22,999 nt of DNA from positions 1 through 22,999 of the forward strand of contig DJNI01000003.1 of NCBI GenBank assembly GCA_002436765.1, given 5' to 3'. Each line of letters starts with the position of its first letter. Position 1 is the first letter of the stretch. A program made the translations under genes and the position numbers. Under the pieces are notes generated by a model. It searched no databases. It saw nothing but the letters and a program-made list of their open reading frames with translations, and had not been told where the DNA came from. Positions 15,119 through 21,818 of the stretch are shown here, in pieces. The DNA is from Clostridiales bacterium UBA6468 (lineage in GTDB: Bacteria; Bacillota; Clostridia; Oscillospirales; Oscillospiraceae).

Positions 15119-15144
15119 TTCGGGAGGGGCTGACGCCCCCCGAA
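15119..15144. repeat. Imperfect hairpin, left flank of element copy 2
   Basis: The first 21 bases (15119-15139) are identical to 15236-15256. The 3' arm has lost part of the pairing (GCCCCCCGAA against TTCGGGAGGGGC), so this copy forms an imperfect stem with loop TGAC, 11 bases after the serA stop. Confidence 0.7.
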
Positions 15145-15150
15145 CTGAGC

Positions 15151-15222
15151 TGTCCCAAAAGGCCGTTGGCCTTTTGGGACAAAGGGATTGCAGTCTGCGG
15201 GCGGCAAACTCTGCGAGGCTTT
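15151..15222 (-). repeat. Modular palindromic intergenic repeat element, copy 2
   Basis: On the minus strand, 15222 to 15195 is identical to 831-858 and 15198 to 15179 to 970-989; the two blocks are contiguous and share GCAG. They end in a perfect 14-bp hairpin (15151-15164 with 15168-15181, loop GTT). This hairpin matches the position of 987-1017 in copy 1, with differing stem bases that remain paired. It lies in the convergent gap between serA and the AI-2E permease gene. Role unknown. Confidence 0.8.
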
Positions 15223-15234
15223 TGAACATATTGT

Positions 15235-15270
15235 ATTCGGGAGGGGCTGACGCCCCTCCCGAATTTTTAT
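15235..15270 (+). terminator. Hairpin terminator between serA and the convergent permease gene
   Basis: Perfect 13-bp stem (15235-15247 with 15252-15264), loop TGAC, running into TTTTTAT on the + strand, so it can end the serine operon. Its right arm ends 2 bases before the stop of the minus-strand permease gene and could serve that strand too, with a weaker tail. Confidence 0.8.
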
Positions 15271-16544
15271 TGGGAATCCTTGTCTTCTTTTTCCTTCTGC
15301 ATTTTCAGGAACTGCTCCTTCATTTTCTGTAAACGGCGGCGTTTTTTCCGCTCCCGGTTCTGCTTGAACCGGGATTGCAGCTCCGGCGGGTAATCCTGTA
15401 ACTTCTCCTCCGGGATATTCCGCTGGGCAAGGCGCTTGTTTGTAAACTCCCGCGCCAGGGTGTACAGCACCGACGCCAGCGGGATCATCAGCAGCATACC
15501 GAATACGCCCATCAGCTCGCCGCCGACGGTGACCGCCACCAGCACCCACATACCGGGCAGGCCGATGGAAGTCCCCACCACTCTGGGGTAGATCAGGTTG
15601 TTTTCCAGCTGCTGCAAAATCAGGAACATGGCCACGAAGGTCAGCGCCTGCAAGGGGTTATCCACTAAGATAAAGAACGCGCCCAGCACGCAGCCCACGA
15701 ATGCGCCCACCACCGGCACCAGCGCCGTCACCGCGATGATGACGCTGACCAGGGGAATGTAGGGCATCCGGAAAATCGCCATGGTCACGGCGAACAGGCA
15801 GCCCAGAATGCAGGCTTCCAGGCACTGACCGGAAATGAAGTTGGAGAAGGTGCTGTTGGTCAGCCGCAGAATCCGGATGATCTCATCGCCGGTCTTTTCC
15901 GGAATCAGAGAATAGAGGATCCGCCGCCCCTGCCGGGCAAGAATTTCCTTCCGCGCCAGGCAGTAGACGGCAAAGGCAATGCTGACCACCAGATTCACAA
16001 TGCCGCTGGTCACGCTGCCGATCACGTTCACCGCGCTGCCCATCACCGTGGACATCTGATTGCCCAGAAAGCTCATGGAATCCTTCAGAATCTTCGTCCA
16101 TTCCAGACTTTCCAGATCGGCGACATCCATGATCCACGCCTTCATGTCCGGATTGTCGTCCATGAGCTTCACCAGCTTTGCCGCCGTCTGCTCGATGAAG
16201 GTGGGGATCTGCTCCGTCAGGGCGGCCACCGTCACCTGGATCTGGGGCGCCAGCATCTCCACCACGAACATGATGACCAGTGCCAGCGCCGCAATGGTCA
16301 GCACGATGGACAGTACCCTTCGCAGTCCCTCCTTGTGAATGCCGTCCAGCTGCCGCTCAATGGCACGCATGGGTACGTTGAACACGAAGGCGATAACCGC
16401 CCCCGCTACGAAGGGCGAGATCAGATTCCACAGCGATTTTGCCGCGCTGCTCGCCTGCTCCGTATCCAGCAGAATCCAGGCAAAAACGAGACACCCCGCC
16501 GCCAGAAGAAACAGCCTGCGCAGCAGCTTTTTGTCTATCTGCAT
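15267..16544 (-). CDS. AI-2E family transporter (PerM-like membrane protein)
   Basis: Polytopic membrane protein of 425 residues in the AI-2E/PerM family; members export small molecules or, in some cases, act as ion antiporters, and the AI-2 name rests on one case. About eight hydrophobic segments are visible, with the paired N-terminal helices, a long extracytoplasmic stretch (around 80-150) and the family core of GAFVGCVLGAFFILVDNPLQAL, QQLENNLIYPRVVGTSIGLP and GELMGVFGMLLMIPLASVLYTL. The C terminus is a strongly basic, charged tail (RERKKRRRLQKMKEQ). I start at ATG 16544 (MQIDKKLLRR) with AGGGGG upstream; the longer open frame to 16832 would run through the divergent spoIIID gene. Substrate unknown. 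Confidence 0.88.
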   Translation of the reverse strand: MQIDKKLLRRLFLLAAGCLVFAWILLDTEQASSAAKSLWNLISPFVAGAVIAFVFNVPMRAIERQLDGIHKEGLRRVLSIVLTIAALALVIMFVVEMLAPQIQVTVAALTEQIPTFIEQTAAKLVKLMDDNPDMKAWIMDVADLESLEWTKILKDSMSFLGNQMSTVMGSAVNVIGSVTSGIVNLVVSIAFAVYCLARKEILARQGRRILYSLIPEKTGDEIIRILRLTNSTFSNFISGQCLEACILGCLFAVTMAIFRMPYIPLVSVIIAVTALVPVVGAFVGCVLGAFFILVDNPLQALTFVAMFLILQQLENNLIYPRVVGTSIGLPGMWVLVAVTVGGELMGVFGMLLMIPLASVLYTLAREFTNKRLAQRNIPEEKLQDYPPELQSRFKQNRERKKRRRLQKMKEQFLKMQKEKEDKDSQ

Positions 16545-16566
16545 TCCCAATACCCCCTTTTTGCTC

Positions 16567-16595
16567 AGTATACCGCAAACGGCCGCAAAAGTCCA
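16567..16595 (-). promoter_or_regulatory. Promoter of the AI-2E permease gene
   Basis: On the minus strand, -35 TGGACT (16595-16590), 17-base spacer and -10 TATACT (16572-16567), with the start codon 22 bases downstream. Confidence 0.5.
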
Positions 16596-16615
16596 GAGAA
16601 ACCATTGCCGGAGCG

Positions 16616-16644
16616 GCATATTTGTTCGTTTGGGCGCATATGGA
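16616..16644 (+). promoter_or_regulatory. Sigma-E-like sporulation promoter of spoIIID
   Basis: GCATATT at 16616-16622, which fits the sigma-E -35 consensus, a 14-base spacer, and CATATGGA at 16637-16644, a partial match to the sigma-E -10 (CATACAAT type). In Bacillus spoIIID is transcribed by sigma-E in the mother cell. No good sigma-A promoter is visible in this gap on the + strand. Confidence 0.5.
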
Positions 16645-16678
16645 TGATGCGTAGCACACAGCATCGGAGGGGTAGCAT

Positions 16679-16927
16679 ATGACAGACACCATTGAGAAGC
16701 GAGCCTGTGAAGCGGCTGTGTACATGATCGAAACCGGTGCCACCGTCCGGGCCGCCGCCCGGCACCTCGGCATTTCCAAATCCACGGTGCATAAAGACCT
16801 GACCCAGCGGCTGAAGCAGTACAACTATGCACTGTACCTCCAGGTTCGGGAAATTCTGGACGAAAACAAACGGGAGCGCCACATCCGCGGCGGGATGGCC
16901 ACGAAACGGAAATACCAGCAGCATTGA
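16679..16927 (+). CDS. spoIIID: Sporulation transcription factor SpoIIID
   Basis: Small DNA-binding protein (82 residues, normal length) that in spore formers switches mother-cell gene expression from sigma-E to sigma-K. The sequence is unmistakable: RACEAAVYMIETGATVRAAA, then the helix-turn-helix ARHLGISKSTVHKDL at about residues 23-42, followed by RLKQYNYALYLQVREIL and the basic tail RHIRGGMATKRKY that contacts DNA. ATG 16679 has GGAGGGG 6 bases upstream. It is divergent from the AI-2E gene and monocistronic, with a sigma-E-like promoter before and an intrinsic terminator after. Its presence is the best evidence that the host can form endospores or descends from a spore former. Confidence 0.96.
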   Translation: MTDTIEKRACEAAVYMIETGATVRAAARHLGISKSTVHKDLTQRLKQYNYALYLQVREILDENKRERHIRGGMATKRKYQQH

Positions 16928-16934
16928 CGGAAAT

Positions 16935-16969
16935 GCGGAATGCCTAACTATTTGGCATTCCGCGTTTTT
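16935..16969 (+). terminator. Rho-independent terminator after spoIIID
   Basis: Perfect 10-bp stem (16935-16944 with 16954-16963), 9-base loop, then GTTTTTA. Confidence 0.85.
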
Positions 16970-16970
16970 A

Positions 16971-16979
16971 TGCTATAAT
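16971..16979 (+). promoter_or_regulatory. Extended -10 promoter of the ECF sigma/anti-sigma operon
   Basis: TGCTATAAT gives a consensus -10 (16974-16979) with the TGn extension; the -35 region (TTTGGC, 16951-16956) is weak and lies in the preceding terminator stem. A weak -35 leaves room for an activator or for sigma-factor autoregulation, but no ECF-type promoter is evident. Confidence 0.6.
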
Positions 16980-17062
16980 GCTGTCAGGATTCCCGCCGCC
17001 AATTCGTATTATGGTCAGAGGCCTCAATAAGCGAAAGCACACATAAGGACGGTGACACATTG

Positions 17063-17545
17063 ATGGATGAATTTCACGCCAGACGGCTGGTAGACCTTTA
17101 CGCGGACACGATCCTGCGTATCAGCTACAGCTACTTAAAACAGACCTGCGACGCAGAGGATATCTGCCAGACTGTCTTTCTGAAATATCTCACCAACGAT
17201 TGTACATTTGACAGCATCGACCACGAAAAAGCATGGATCATCCGAACCACCATCAACGCCTGCAAGGACTACCTGAAAAGCGCCCATTTCCGGCGCACCG
17301 TGGCGCTGGACGAAGCCGAGGCCGTAGCCGCGCCGCCGGTGCCGGACACGGAAGTTTTAGACGCGCTGAAACGGCTGCCAGAGCAGTACCGGATATCCCT
17401 GTACCTGTTTTATTATGAAGAATACTCCGCAAGGGAGATCGCCCAAGTGATGGGCAAATCGGAAGCCAACATCACCCAGTACCTGTCCCGCGGGCGGCGG
17501 AAGCTGCGCGCGCTGCTGACAGAGGAAAGGAGCCAAGTCGTATGA
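17063..17545 (+). CDS. ECF-type RNA polymerase sigma factor
   Basis: Group 4 (ECF) sigma factor of 160 residues directing RNA polymerase to a stress or envelope regulon. Region 2 spans about residues 5-75 (ADTILRISYSYLKQTCDAED, QTVFLKYL; HEKAWIIRTTINACKDYLKS is typical of clostridial members) and region 4 about 95-155 (LKRLPEQYRISLYLFYYEEY, SAREIAQVMGKSEANITQYL, SRGRRKLR). I prefer ATG 17063, with GGTGA 7 bases before, over the in-frame TTG at 17060. Its stop overlaps the start of the DUF4179 membrane protein (ATGA), the usual coupling of a sigma factor and its membrane anti-sigma factor. The inducing signal is unknown. Confidence 0.93.
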   Translation: MDEFHARRLVDLYADTILRISYSYLKQTCDAEDICQTVFLKYLTNDCTFDSIDHEKAWIIRTTINACKDYLKSAHFRRTVALDEAEAVAAPPVPDTEVLDALKRLPEQYRISLYLFYYEEYSAREIAQVMGKSEANITQYLSRGRRKLRALLTEERSQVV

Positions 17546-18726
17546 ACTACAATGTAAAATCGGAACTGCGGCGTTCCATGGACGCCATTCATTTTTCCGG
17601 AGACGATAAGGAGCGCATGGTGGCGCTTCTCATGTCCGCCGAAGCCCCGCGCCAGCGCCGGAGCGGGAAGAAGCTCCTGCTGCTGGCTCTGGCGGCCACA
17701 CTGGTCGTTGGTGCGCTCACCGGCGCGGCAGTATTCACCCGCTGGTCGAGAAGCGCCCAGACAGCCTACAACCCGCCCCAGCAGGTCAAGGAACAGGCAG
17801 AAAAAAGCGGCCTGTCCGTGATGCTGGAGGACAAGCAGAAGGAGACCACCCCCGGCGAAGTGCTCAGCGCCACCGATCAGGGCATCACCATTACAGCGGT
17901 GCAGACCATTGCGGACAGTTATGGCGCCCAGATCATCTTCCGCATAGATGGCTTCGACTTGCCCGAAGATCGCATTCCCGATATTTTCTGGGACAGCGTA
18001 ACCATCGACGGCGATCTGCATTTCGCCAGTTCCTTTAGCGGTGGATTCTATGACGGCCTCACCCGCGATAAGGACGGACATTTGGTCTATGCGTCCAACG
18101 GCCAGCCCGTGGCTCGCCGGGATGACGAGTTCCAGTCCATCATTTCCCAATGGGTCGCAGAGGATGGAAGCATGGAATACGAGTTCCGTTTCAATTTTCT
18201 GGATCCCGGCGAAAGCTATTTTGGCAAAGAGTTTGCCGTTCACTTTACCGGCCTTGGCGTTCAGTCCGAGAAAAAAGCGGAAATGGGAGAACAGCTGGTG
18301 TCCGGCAGCTGGGATCTGCACTGGACGCTGACCGGTGCGGACAACAGTGAAAGCTCCGTCACCATCACCCCCAACGCGGAAATCGGCGACAGCGGTCTGA
18401 CGCTGCTGGAAATGGAGATTGGTCAGAAGACCATCCGCGCTGTCTACCAGTCGGATCACGACTGGGACGGCTGGAAGCAGCTGGAAACCCTTTCCCCTGC
18501 CCTTCAGAGAGTTTGTATGAAGGACGGCAGTACCATTTCGGTCGGTGCCGCAGAGGAAGACTACAAGAGATGGGATACGGAACGCATCTGTGTCGTCACC
18601 TACCACCTCTACGACGGAATCATCGACCTTTCCAATCTGGAATCTCTCGCCTATCACAAGGGCTGGGAAAACGACGCGGACGGGAAGCCTACCATCCATC
18701 TTTACGACTACATTCCCATTTCATAA
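17542..18726 (+). CDS. Membrane-anchored anti-sigma factor, DUF4179-type
   Basis: Predicted single-pass membrane protein of 394 residues. A short cytoplasmic N-terminal part (about 1-42, NYNVKSELRRSMDAIHFSGD) would bind the sigma factor, one transmembrane helix is at about 43-66 (KKLLLLALAATLVVGALTGA), and a large extracytoplasmic domain with the GITITAVQTIADSYGAQIIFRIDG pattern of DUF4179 proteins fills the rest. No zinc-binding HxxxCxxC motif is seen in the N-terminal part, so it is not a ZAS-type anti-sigma factor. The ATGA overlap with the sigma gene sets a matched expression ratio. The outer domain is presumably the sensor; the ligand and the release mechanism (cleavage or conformational) cannot be read here. 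Confidence 0.85.
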   Translation: MNYNVKSELRRSMDAIHFSGDDKERMVALLMSAEAPRQRRSGKKLLLLALAATLVVGALTGAAVFTRWSRSAQTAYNPPQQVKEQAEKSGLSVMLEDKQKETTPGEVLSATDQGITITAVQTIADSYGAQIIFRIDGFDLPEDRIPDIFWDSVTIDGDLHFASSFSGGFYDGLTRDKDGHLVYASNGQPVARRDDEFQSIISQWVAEDGSMEYEFRFNFLDPGESYFGKEFAVHFTGLGVQSEKKAEMGEQLVSGSWDLHWTLTGADNSESSVTITPNAEIGDSGLTLLEMEIGQKTIRAVYQSDHDWDGWKQLETLSPALQRVCMKDGSTISVGAAEEDYKRWDTERICVVTYHLYDGIIDLSNLESLAYHKGWENDADGKPTIHLYDYIPIS

Positions 18727-18736
18727 GTTGGCAAAC

Positions 18737-18761
18737 CGGCAAAGAAATCGGGGCTTTGCCG
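18737..18761. other. Short hairpin after the anti-sigma gene
   Basis: Eight-bp stem CGGCAAAG/CTTTGCCG (18737-18744 with 18754-18761), 9-base loop, no T-tract. It is 10 bases after the anti-sigma stop and precedes a stronger hairpin. Confidence 0.45.
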
Positions 18762-18780
18762 TGAACCAAAATAAACCACT

Positions 18781-18808
18781 GGCAGCGGCGGGTTTCCCCG
18801 CCGCTGCC
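18781..18808. terminator. GC-rich hairpin in the convergent gap
   Basis: Perfect 12-bp stem (18781-18792 with 18797-18808), loop TTTC, between the anti-sigma gene and the convergent small gene. On the minus strand it is followed by the T-rich AGTGGTTTATTTTGG, so it best fits a terminator of the small gene; on the + strand the tail is poor. Confidence 0.65.
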
Positions 18809-18814
18809 TTCGTC

Positions 18815-18916
18815 CTATAGATCGTCCGCGTCCTGCACCGGTTTTTCCTCCGGGTGCTTGACCAGCCCCGTGTAGCTGCCGAAGGGGTCGGTCACGATTT
18901 TCTCTTTTTTCGCCAT
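18815..18916 (-). CDS. Conserved-looking 33-residue small protein
   Basis: A short minus-strand gene with an excellent GGAGGTG ribosome binding site 6 bases before ATG 18916 and a terminator hairpin 6 bases after its TAG stop. The product begins MAKKEKIVTDPFGSYTGL and ends KPVQDADDL, with a basic start, a proline/glycine middle (DPFGSYTG) and an acidic end; it has no cysteine, signal peptide or membrane segment. I think I have met similar tiny proteins (a DPxGSYTG motif and a PVQDADDL tail) in Clostridia genomes, but I cannot name a family or function. It lies between the anti-sigma gene (convergent) and rlmH (divergent). Strong translation signals argue that it is real. Confidence 0.75.
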   Translation of the reverse strand: MAKKEKIVTDPFGSYTGLVKHPEEKPVQDADDL

Positions 18917-18961
18917 GTTTTCACCTCCATGGCTATTGTCTGCCCATCGGCGGCAATTATG

Positions 18962-18990
18962 TTGCATTTTCTCCCTAAAAATGATAAACT
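18962..18990 (+). promoter_or_regulatory. Promoter of rlmH
   Basis: -35 TTGCAT (18962-18967), 17-base spacer, -10 TAAACT (18985-18990) with extended TGA. ATG 19016 follows 25 bases on, with a GGAAGGGGG ribosome binding site. Confidence 0.7.
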
Positions 18991-19015
18991 ATAGAAAAAG
19001 GAAGGGGGAACCGCC

Positions 19016-19498
19016 ATGTTCAGCATCACCCTGATCACCATGGGCAAGCTCAAGGAAAAATTCTACATTTCCGCCGCCGAGGAATACAAAAAGCGTCTGG
19101 GCGGATACTGCGCCTTTACCCTTCTCGAGCTGCCGGAAGCCCGGCTTCCCGAAAATCCCTCCCCCGGTGAGATCGAGGCGGGGCTGGAAAAGGAGGCTGA
19201 GCTGATCTTCTCCAAAATCCCCAAGGGATCGTGGTTCTGCGTCCTCACCCCCGAAGGGAAGGAGCTGTCCAGCGAAGCCTTCGCGGACAAGCTGCGGGAC
19301 GTGAAAAACTCCGGCAAGTCCAGCGCCTGCTTTTTGATCGGCTCCTCCTTCGGCATGTCCCCCCGTGTCAAGCAAAAGGCGGATTTCCGCCTTTCCATGG
19401 GGGCGATGACCTTCCCCCACCATCTGGCGCGGATCATGGTTCTGGAGCAGCTCTACCGGGCGGAAGCCATTCAGGCGGGGAGCAAGTATCATAAATAG
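19016..19498 (+). CDS. rlmH: 23S rRNA (pseudouridine-1915-N3)-methyltransferase RlmH
   Basis: SPOUT-fold methyltransferase (160 residues, family length about 155-160) that methylates pseudouridine 1915 in helix 69 of 23S rRNA on the assembled ribosome, using S-adenosylmethionine. Family-defining segments: the N terminus ITLITMGKLKEKFYISAAEEYKKRL, SAM-loop ACFLIGSSFGMSPRV, and the C-terminal trefoil knot LSMGAMTFPHHLARIMVLEQ followed by LYRAEAIQAGSKYHK, which ends with the invariant YHK. It is a one-gene unit with its own promoter and terminator. Clostridial and staphylococcal genomes usually keep rlmH single-copy and housekeeping; staphylococcal cassettes insert at its 3' end, but no att-like duplication is visible here. 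Confidence 0.97.
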   Translation: MFSITLITMGKLKEKFYISAAEEYKKRLGGYCAFTLLELPEARLPENPSPGEIEAGLEKEAELIFSKIPKGSWFCVLTPEGKELSSEAFADKLRDVKNSGKSSACFLIGSSFGMSPRVKQKADFRLSMGAMTFPHHLARIMVLEQLYRAEAIQAGSKYHK

Positions 19499-19507
19499 AC
19501 CTCTTTC

Positions 19508-19537
19508 AAGGCTCCGCGCTTGCGCGCGGAGCCTTTT
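19508..19537 (+). terminator. Rho-independent terminator after rlmH
   Basis: Perfect 12-bp GC-rich stem (19508-19519 with 19524-19535), loop TTGC, running into TTTTC. Confidence 0.8.
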
Positions 19538-19588
19538 CTGCGCCCAATGTGTTCGGTTTTCAGGTGAGTGTGTTTATTTTATATGAAA

Positions 19589-19621
19589 TACCTTGACAGA
19601 CGAGGTACTTTGTGTTATCAT
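19589..19621 (+). promoter_or_regulatory. Promoter and probable PadR operator
   Basis: Consensus -35 TTGACA (19593-19598), 17-base spacer and -10 TATCAT (19616-19621) with extended TGT. An inverted repeat TACCT (19589-19593) and AGGTA (19603-19607) straddles the -35, a likely site for autorepression by the PadR protein encoded next. The remainder of the gap holds no gene. Confidence 0.7.
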
Positions 19622-19689
19622 TCAGATGCAATAAGGAATCAACCGGCTGCGGCTGATTCAGAGATTCCCAATAACAAGGAGGGATGCCT

Positions 19690-20028
19690 GTGTCTATTGC
19701 CGGTGATTTGATACGGGGGCATACCGACGCCATCATTCTGGCGCGGCTGCTTCGCGGCGACAGCTACGGCTACGAAATCAACAAGGTCATTGCCATCCTC
19801 TCCAACCATCGCTTTGAGCTGAAGGAAGCGACCCTTTACACGGCGTTCAAGCGGCTGGAGGAACTGGGCTACATCGCCTCATACTGGGGCGACAGCGGCG
19901 CGGGCGCACGACGGCGCTACTACACCATCACATCCGCAGGACGGGAAGCCTGCCACCGTCTGCTGGGAGAATGGCAGGAAACAAAAGAAATTATGGATAA
20001 ACTTCTGGAAGTGGAGGAGAAATTATGA
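19690..20028 (+). CDS. PadR family transcriptional regulator
   Basis: Winged-helix repressor of 112 residues. The PadR N-terminal domain is clear (about 1-85): DAIILARLLRGDSYGYEINK, the recognition region FELKEATLYTAFKRLEELGY, and the wing GAGARRRYYTITSAGREA, followed by a short C-terminal dimerisation helix. I choose GTG 19690 because AAGGAGGG ends 6 bases before it; the in-frame ATG at 19684 directly abuts that site and could not be used efficiently. The stop overlaps the next start (ATGA), so the PadR protein and the HAAS-domain membrane protein are made together. PadR proteins of this context respond to envelope stress in some Firmicutes; the inducer here is unknown. Confidence 0.93.
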   Translation: MSIAGDLIRGHTDAIILARLLRGDSYGYEINKVIAILSNHRFELKEATLYTAFKRLEELGYIASYWGDSGAGARRRYYTITSAGREACHRLLGEWQETKEIMDKLLEVEEKL

Positions 20029-20648
20029 GAGAGCAGCTGATTCAGTACGTGCAGCTCCTGTTTGCGGGAGCCGCGGATTGCGACGACACCCGGCAGGAGA
20101 TCCTGCAAAACACCTTAGACCGCTACGACGATCTGATCGCCTCCGGAAAAACGCCGGAGGCCGCCTACCGCCTTGCCATCATGGGCATCGGCGACATCAA
20201 TGAAATTCTGGGCAGAGCGCCCGGTGCCGCTCCCCTGCCCGCCCCGGCGGTCAAGCCGGAGGATAATGACACCCCTGCTAAGAAGCTTCTGCGCGCCATC
20301 GCGGTTGGGCTGTACATCCTCTGCCCCATTCCGCTGTTCGTGCTGGGCGGCGCGTTTGGCATGGGAATTACGGGTCTGTGCGGAACGCTGACCCTTGTGG
20401 CCGTCGCTACGGTGCTCATCATTCTGGGCGCTAAGAAGGAAACCGAGAATGCGGACGTCGAGCCGAGTACTCCCCGGTCTGCGCTGGCTAAAAGCGTCAA
20501 CGGCCTGATCTGGGCGATCGGCCTTGCCATCTATTTCATTGTCAGCTTCCTCACGGGCGCATGGTACATCACATGGGTGATCTTCCCCATCATCGCCGCC
20601 GTGCAGGGGCTGGTCAAGGCCATTCTTGACCTGAAGGAGGGTAAATAA
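20025..20648 (+). CDS. HAAS/DUF1700-type membrane protein
   Basis: A 207-residue membrane protein with an N-terminal cytoplasmic helical domain (about 1-75; ILQNTLDRYDDLIASGKTPE, AAYRLAIMGIGDINEILG is the HAAS/DUF1700 pattern) and four hydrophobic helices (about 89-112, 114-136, 160-182 and 184-203). A proline- and alanine-rich linker joins the parts. Such proteins commonly follow a PadR gene and precede a DUF4097 protein, and they are proposed to transmit membrane signals to the regulator; that role is inferred. It overlaps the PadR gene by 4 bases and is separated from the next start by one base, with an AAGGAGG site near its own C-terminal codons. Confidence 0.85.
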   Translation: MREQLIQYVQLLFAGAADCDDTRQEILQNTLDRYDDLIASGKTPEAAYRLAIMGIGDINEILGRAPGAAPLPAPAVKPEDNDTPAKKLLRAIAVGLYILCPIPLFVLGGAFGMGITGLCGTLTLVAVATVLIILGAKKETENADVEPSTPRSALAKSVNGLIWAIGLAIYFIVSFLTGAWYITWVIFPIIAAVQGLVKAILDLKEGK

Positions 20649-20649
20649 A

Positions 20650-21777
20650 ATGAAAACCAACGCGATCATTCGCATCGTCATCTGGAGTATCGTGATTCTG
20701 GTACTGCTGGCAATTCTCATTGCCGGGTTGGGCAGCAATCTCTTTACGATGTTCCACGACAACACTGATACGATATTCTCCGGCACCGATATTGTAAACT
20801 CTGAGCCTCCGACTGGTCAGTCCGATACTCTGAGCACAGACCGTTCCGTCTCCGTGGTATCGCAAACCAGTATCTACAGCATGCCCAACACCCAATCTGC
20901 TTCTGTCGGCGCACTGAGTGTGGGCGACAATGTGGTCATTGACCGTTCCGAGGAGGTTGGCGGTGGCAGCTGGATTCACATCACCTCCCCGGTTGACGGC
21001 TGGGTTAATGCTGAGTGTCTCAAGCTGAACGGTGTCAGCCAGGCCGGTTCGGCCGGTTCCGCAGACCCAGCCGCCATCCGGGAGATCAAAATCGAATGGA
21101 TCTCCGGTTCCGTCACCGTCGAGCCGGGTGACGGGGAGGAAATTACCTTCTTGGAATCCGGCAACGGCGTCGACAAATACGAAATGGTCTGGAAGCAGTC
21201 CGGCGACACGCTCGCCATCCAGTACAGCAAGGACAGCAGCACCGCCGGCTTCGGCCTTCACATCGGCGAGGGCAGCAAAGACCTGAGCATCGTCGTTCCC
21301 CGTAATTGGGTCTGCAATTCTCTGGAACTCGAGACCGCTTCCGCCGATCTGACCGTCCGCGACGTGATCATCCGGGAGATGGAGATCGACAGCGCCAGCG
21401 GCACCGTCAAATTTGAAAACTGCACGGTCAGCAGTCTGGACGTGGACACCGCTTCCGGAGACGTCACGTTCACCGGAAGCCTGAACGAGCTGGACTTTGA
21501 GGCCGCTTCCGCCAGCTTTACCGGCGTTCTGGAAAACGTTCCCGATCAGGTGAAGATGGACTCCATGTCCGGCGACCTGACTCTCACCCTGCCCGAGGAC
21601 GCGGGCTTCACCGTCAGTCTGGACGCCATAAGCAGCGACTTTTCCTCCGACTTCCCCACCGTAAAGAAAAATAAGAGCTACGTCTGCGGCGACGGGCACT
21701 GCAAGATCGACATAAGCGCCATGAGCGGCGACGTGGCCATTCTCAAGCAGCAGGCAGACGCCGCTGTCAAGAAATAA
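20650..21777 (+). CDS. Membrane-anchored SH3 plus DUF4097 (beta-strand repeat) protein
   Basis: A 375-residue protein with an N-terminal membrane anchor (about residues 7-30, IIRIVIWSIVILVLLAILIA), a linker rich in Thr/Ser/Asp, a bacterial SH3-like domain at about 60-122 (SIYSMPNTQSASVGALSVGD, GGSWIHITSPVDGWVNAECL), and a C-terminal DUF4097 region (about 134-372) made of short repeated strands such as EIDSASGTVKFENC, DVDTASGDVTFTG and SMSGDLTLTLP that should fold as a stacked beta-helix. It likely faces outside the cytoplasmic membrane. It completes a PadR/HAAS/DUF4097 operon, thought to sense or buffer envelope stress; the SH3 domain suggests a cell-wall ligand. Molecular function unknown. 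Confidence 0.85.
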   Translation: MKTNAIIRIVIWSIVILVLLAILIAGLGSNLFTMFHDNTDTIFSGTDIVNSEPPTGQSDTLSTDRSVSVVSQTSIYSMPNTQSASVGALSVGDNVVIDRSEEVGGGSWIHITSPVDGWVNAECLKLNGVSQAGSAGSADPAAIREIKIEWISGSVTVEPGDGEEITFLESGNGVDKYEMVWKQSGDTLAIQYSKDSSTAGFGLHIGEGSKDLSIVVPRNWVCNSLELETASADLTVRDVIIREMEIDSASGTVKFENCTVSSLDVDTASGDVTFTGSLNELDFEAASASFTGVLENVPDQVKMDSMSGDLTLTLPEDAGFTVSLDAISSDFSSDFPTVKKNKSYVCGDGHCKIDISAMSGDVAILKQQADAAVKK

Positions 21778-21818
21778 ATTTTGCCGGGGAATGGTTCAAC
21801 CGTTCCCCGGCAAAATTT
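21776..21818. terminator. Bidirectional terminator overlapping two stop codons
   Basis: Sixteen-bp outer stem (21776-21791 with 21803-21818) plus four further pairs (one G-T), loop TCA. The stem starts inside the stop codon of the DUF4097 gene and ends at the first base of the rsmE stop codon (21818-21820, minus strand). A/T-rich outer arms give T-runs in both directions. Confidence 0.8.

Noticed and set aside
16545..16832. 96-codon N-terminal extension of the AI-2E permease
   Set aside because: It runs through the promoter region and antisense into spoIIID, lacks any membrane-protein character and has no ribosome binding site.
19499..19683. Mobile-element attachment at the 3' end of rlmH
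   Set aside because: Staphylococcal cassettes use this site, but no recombinase gene or repeated rlmH end is present here; a terminator follows directly.
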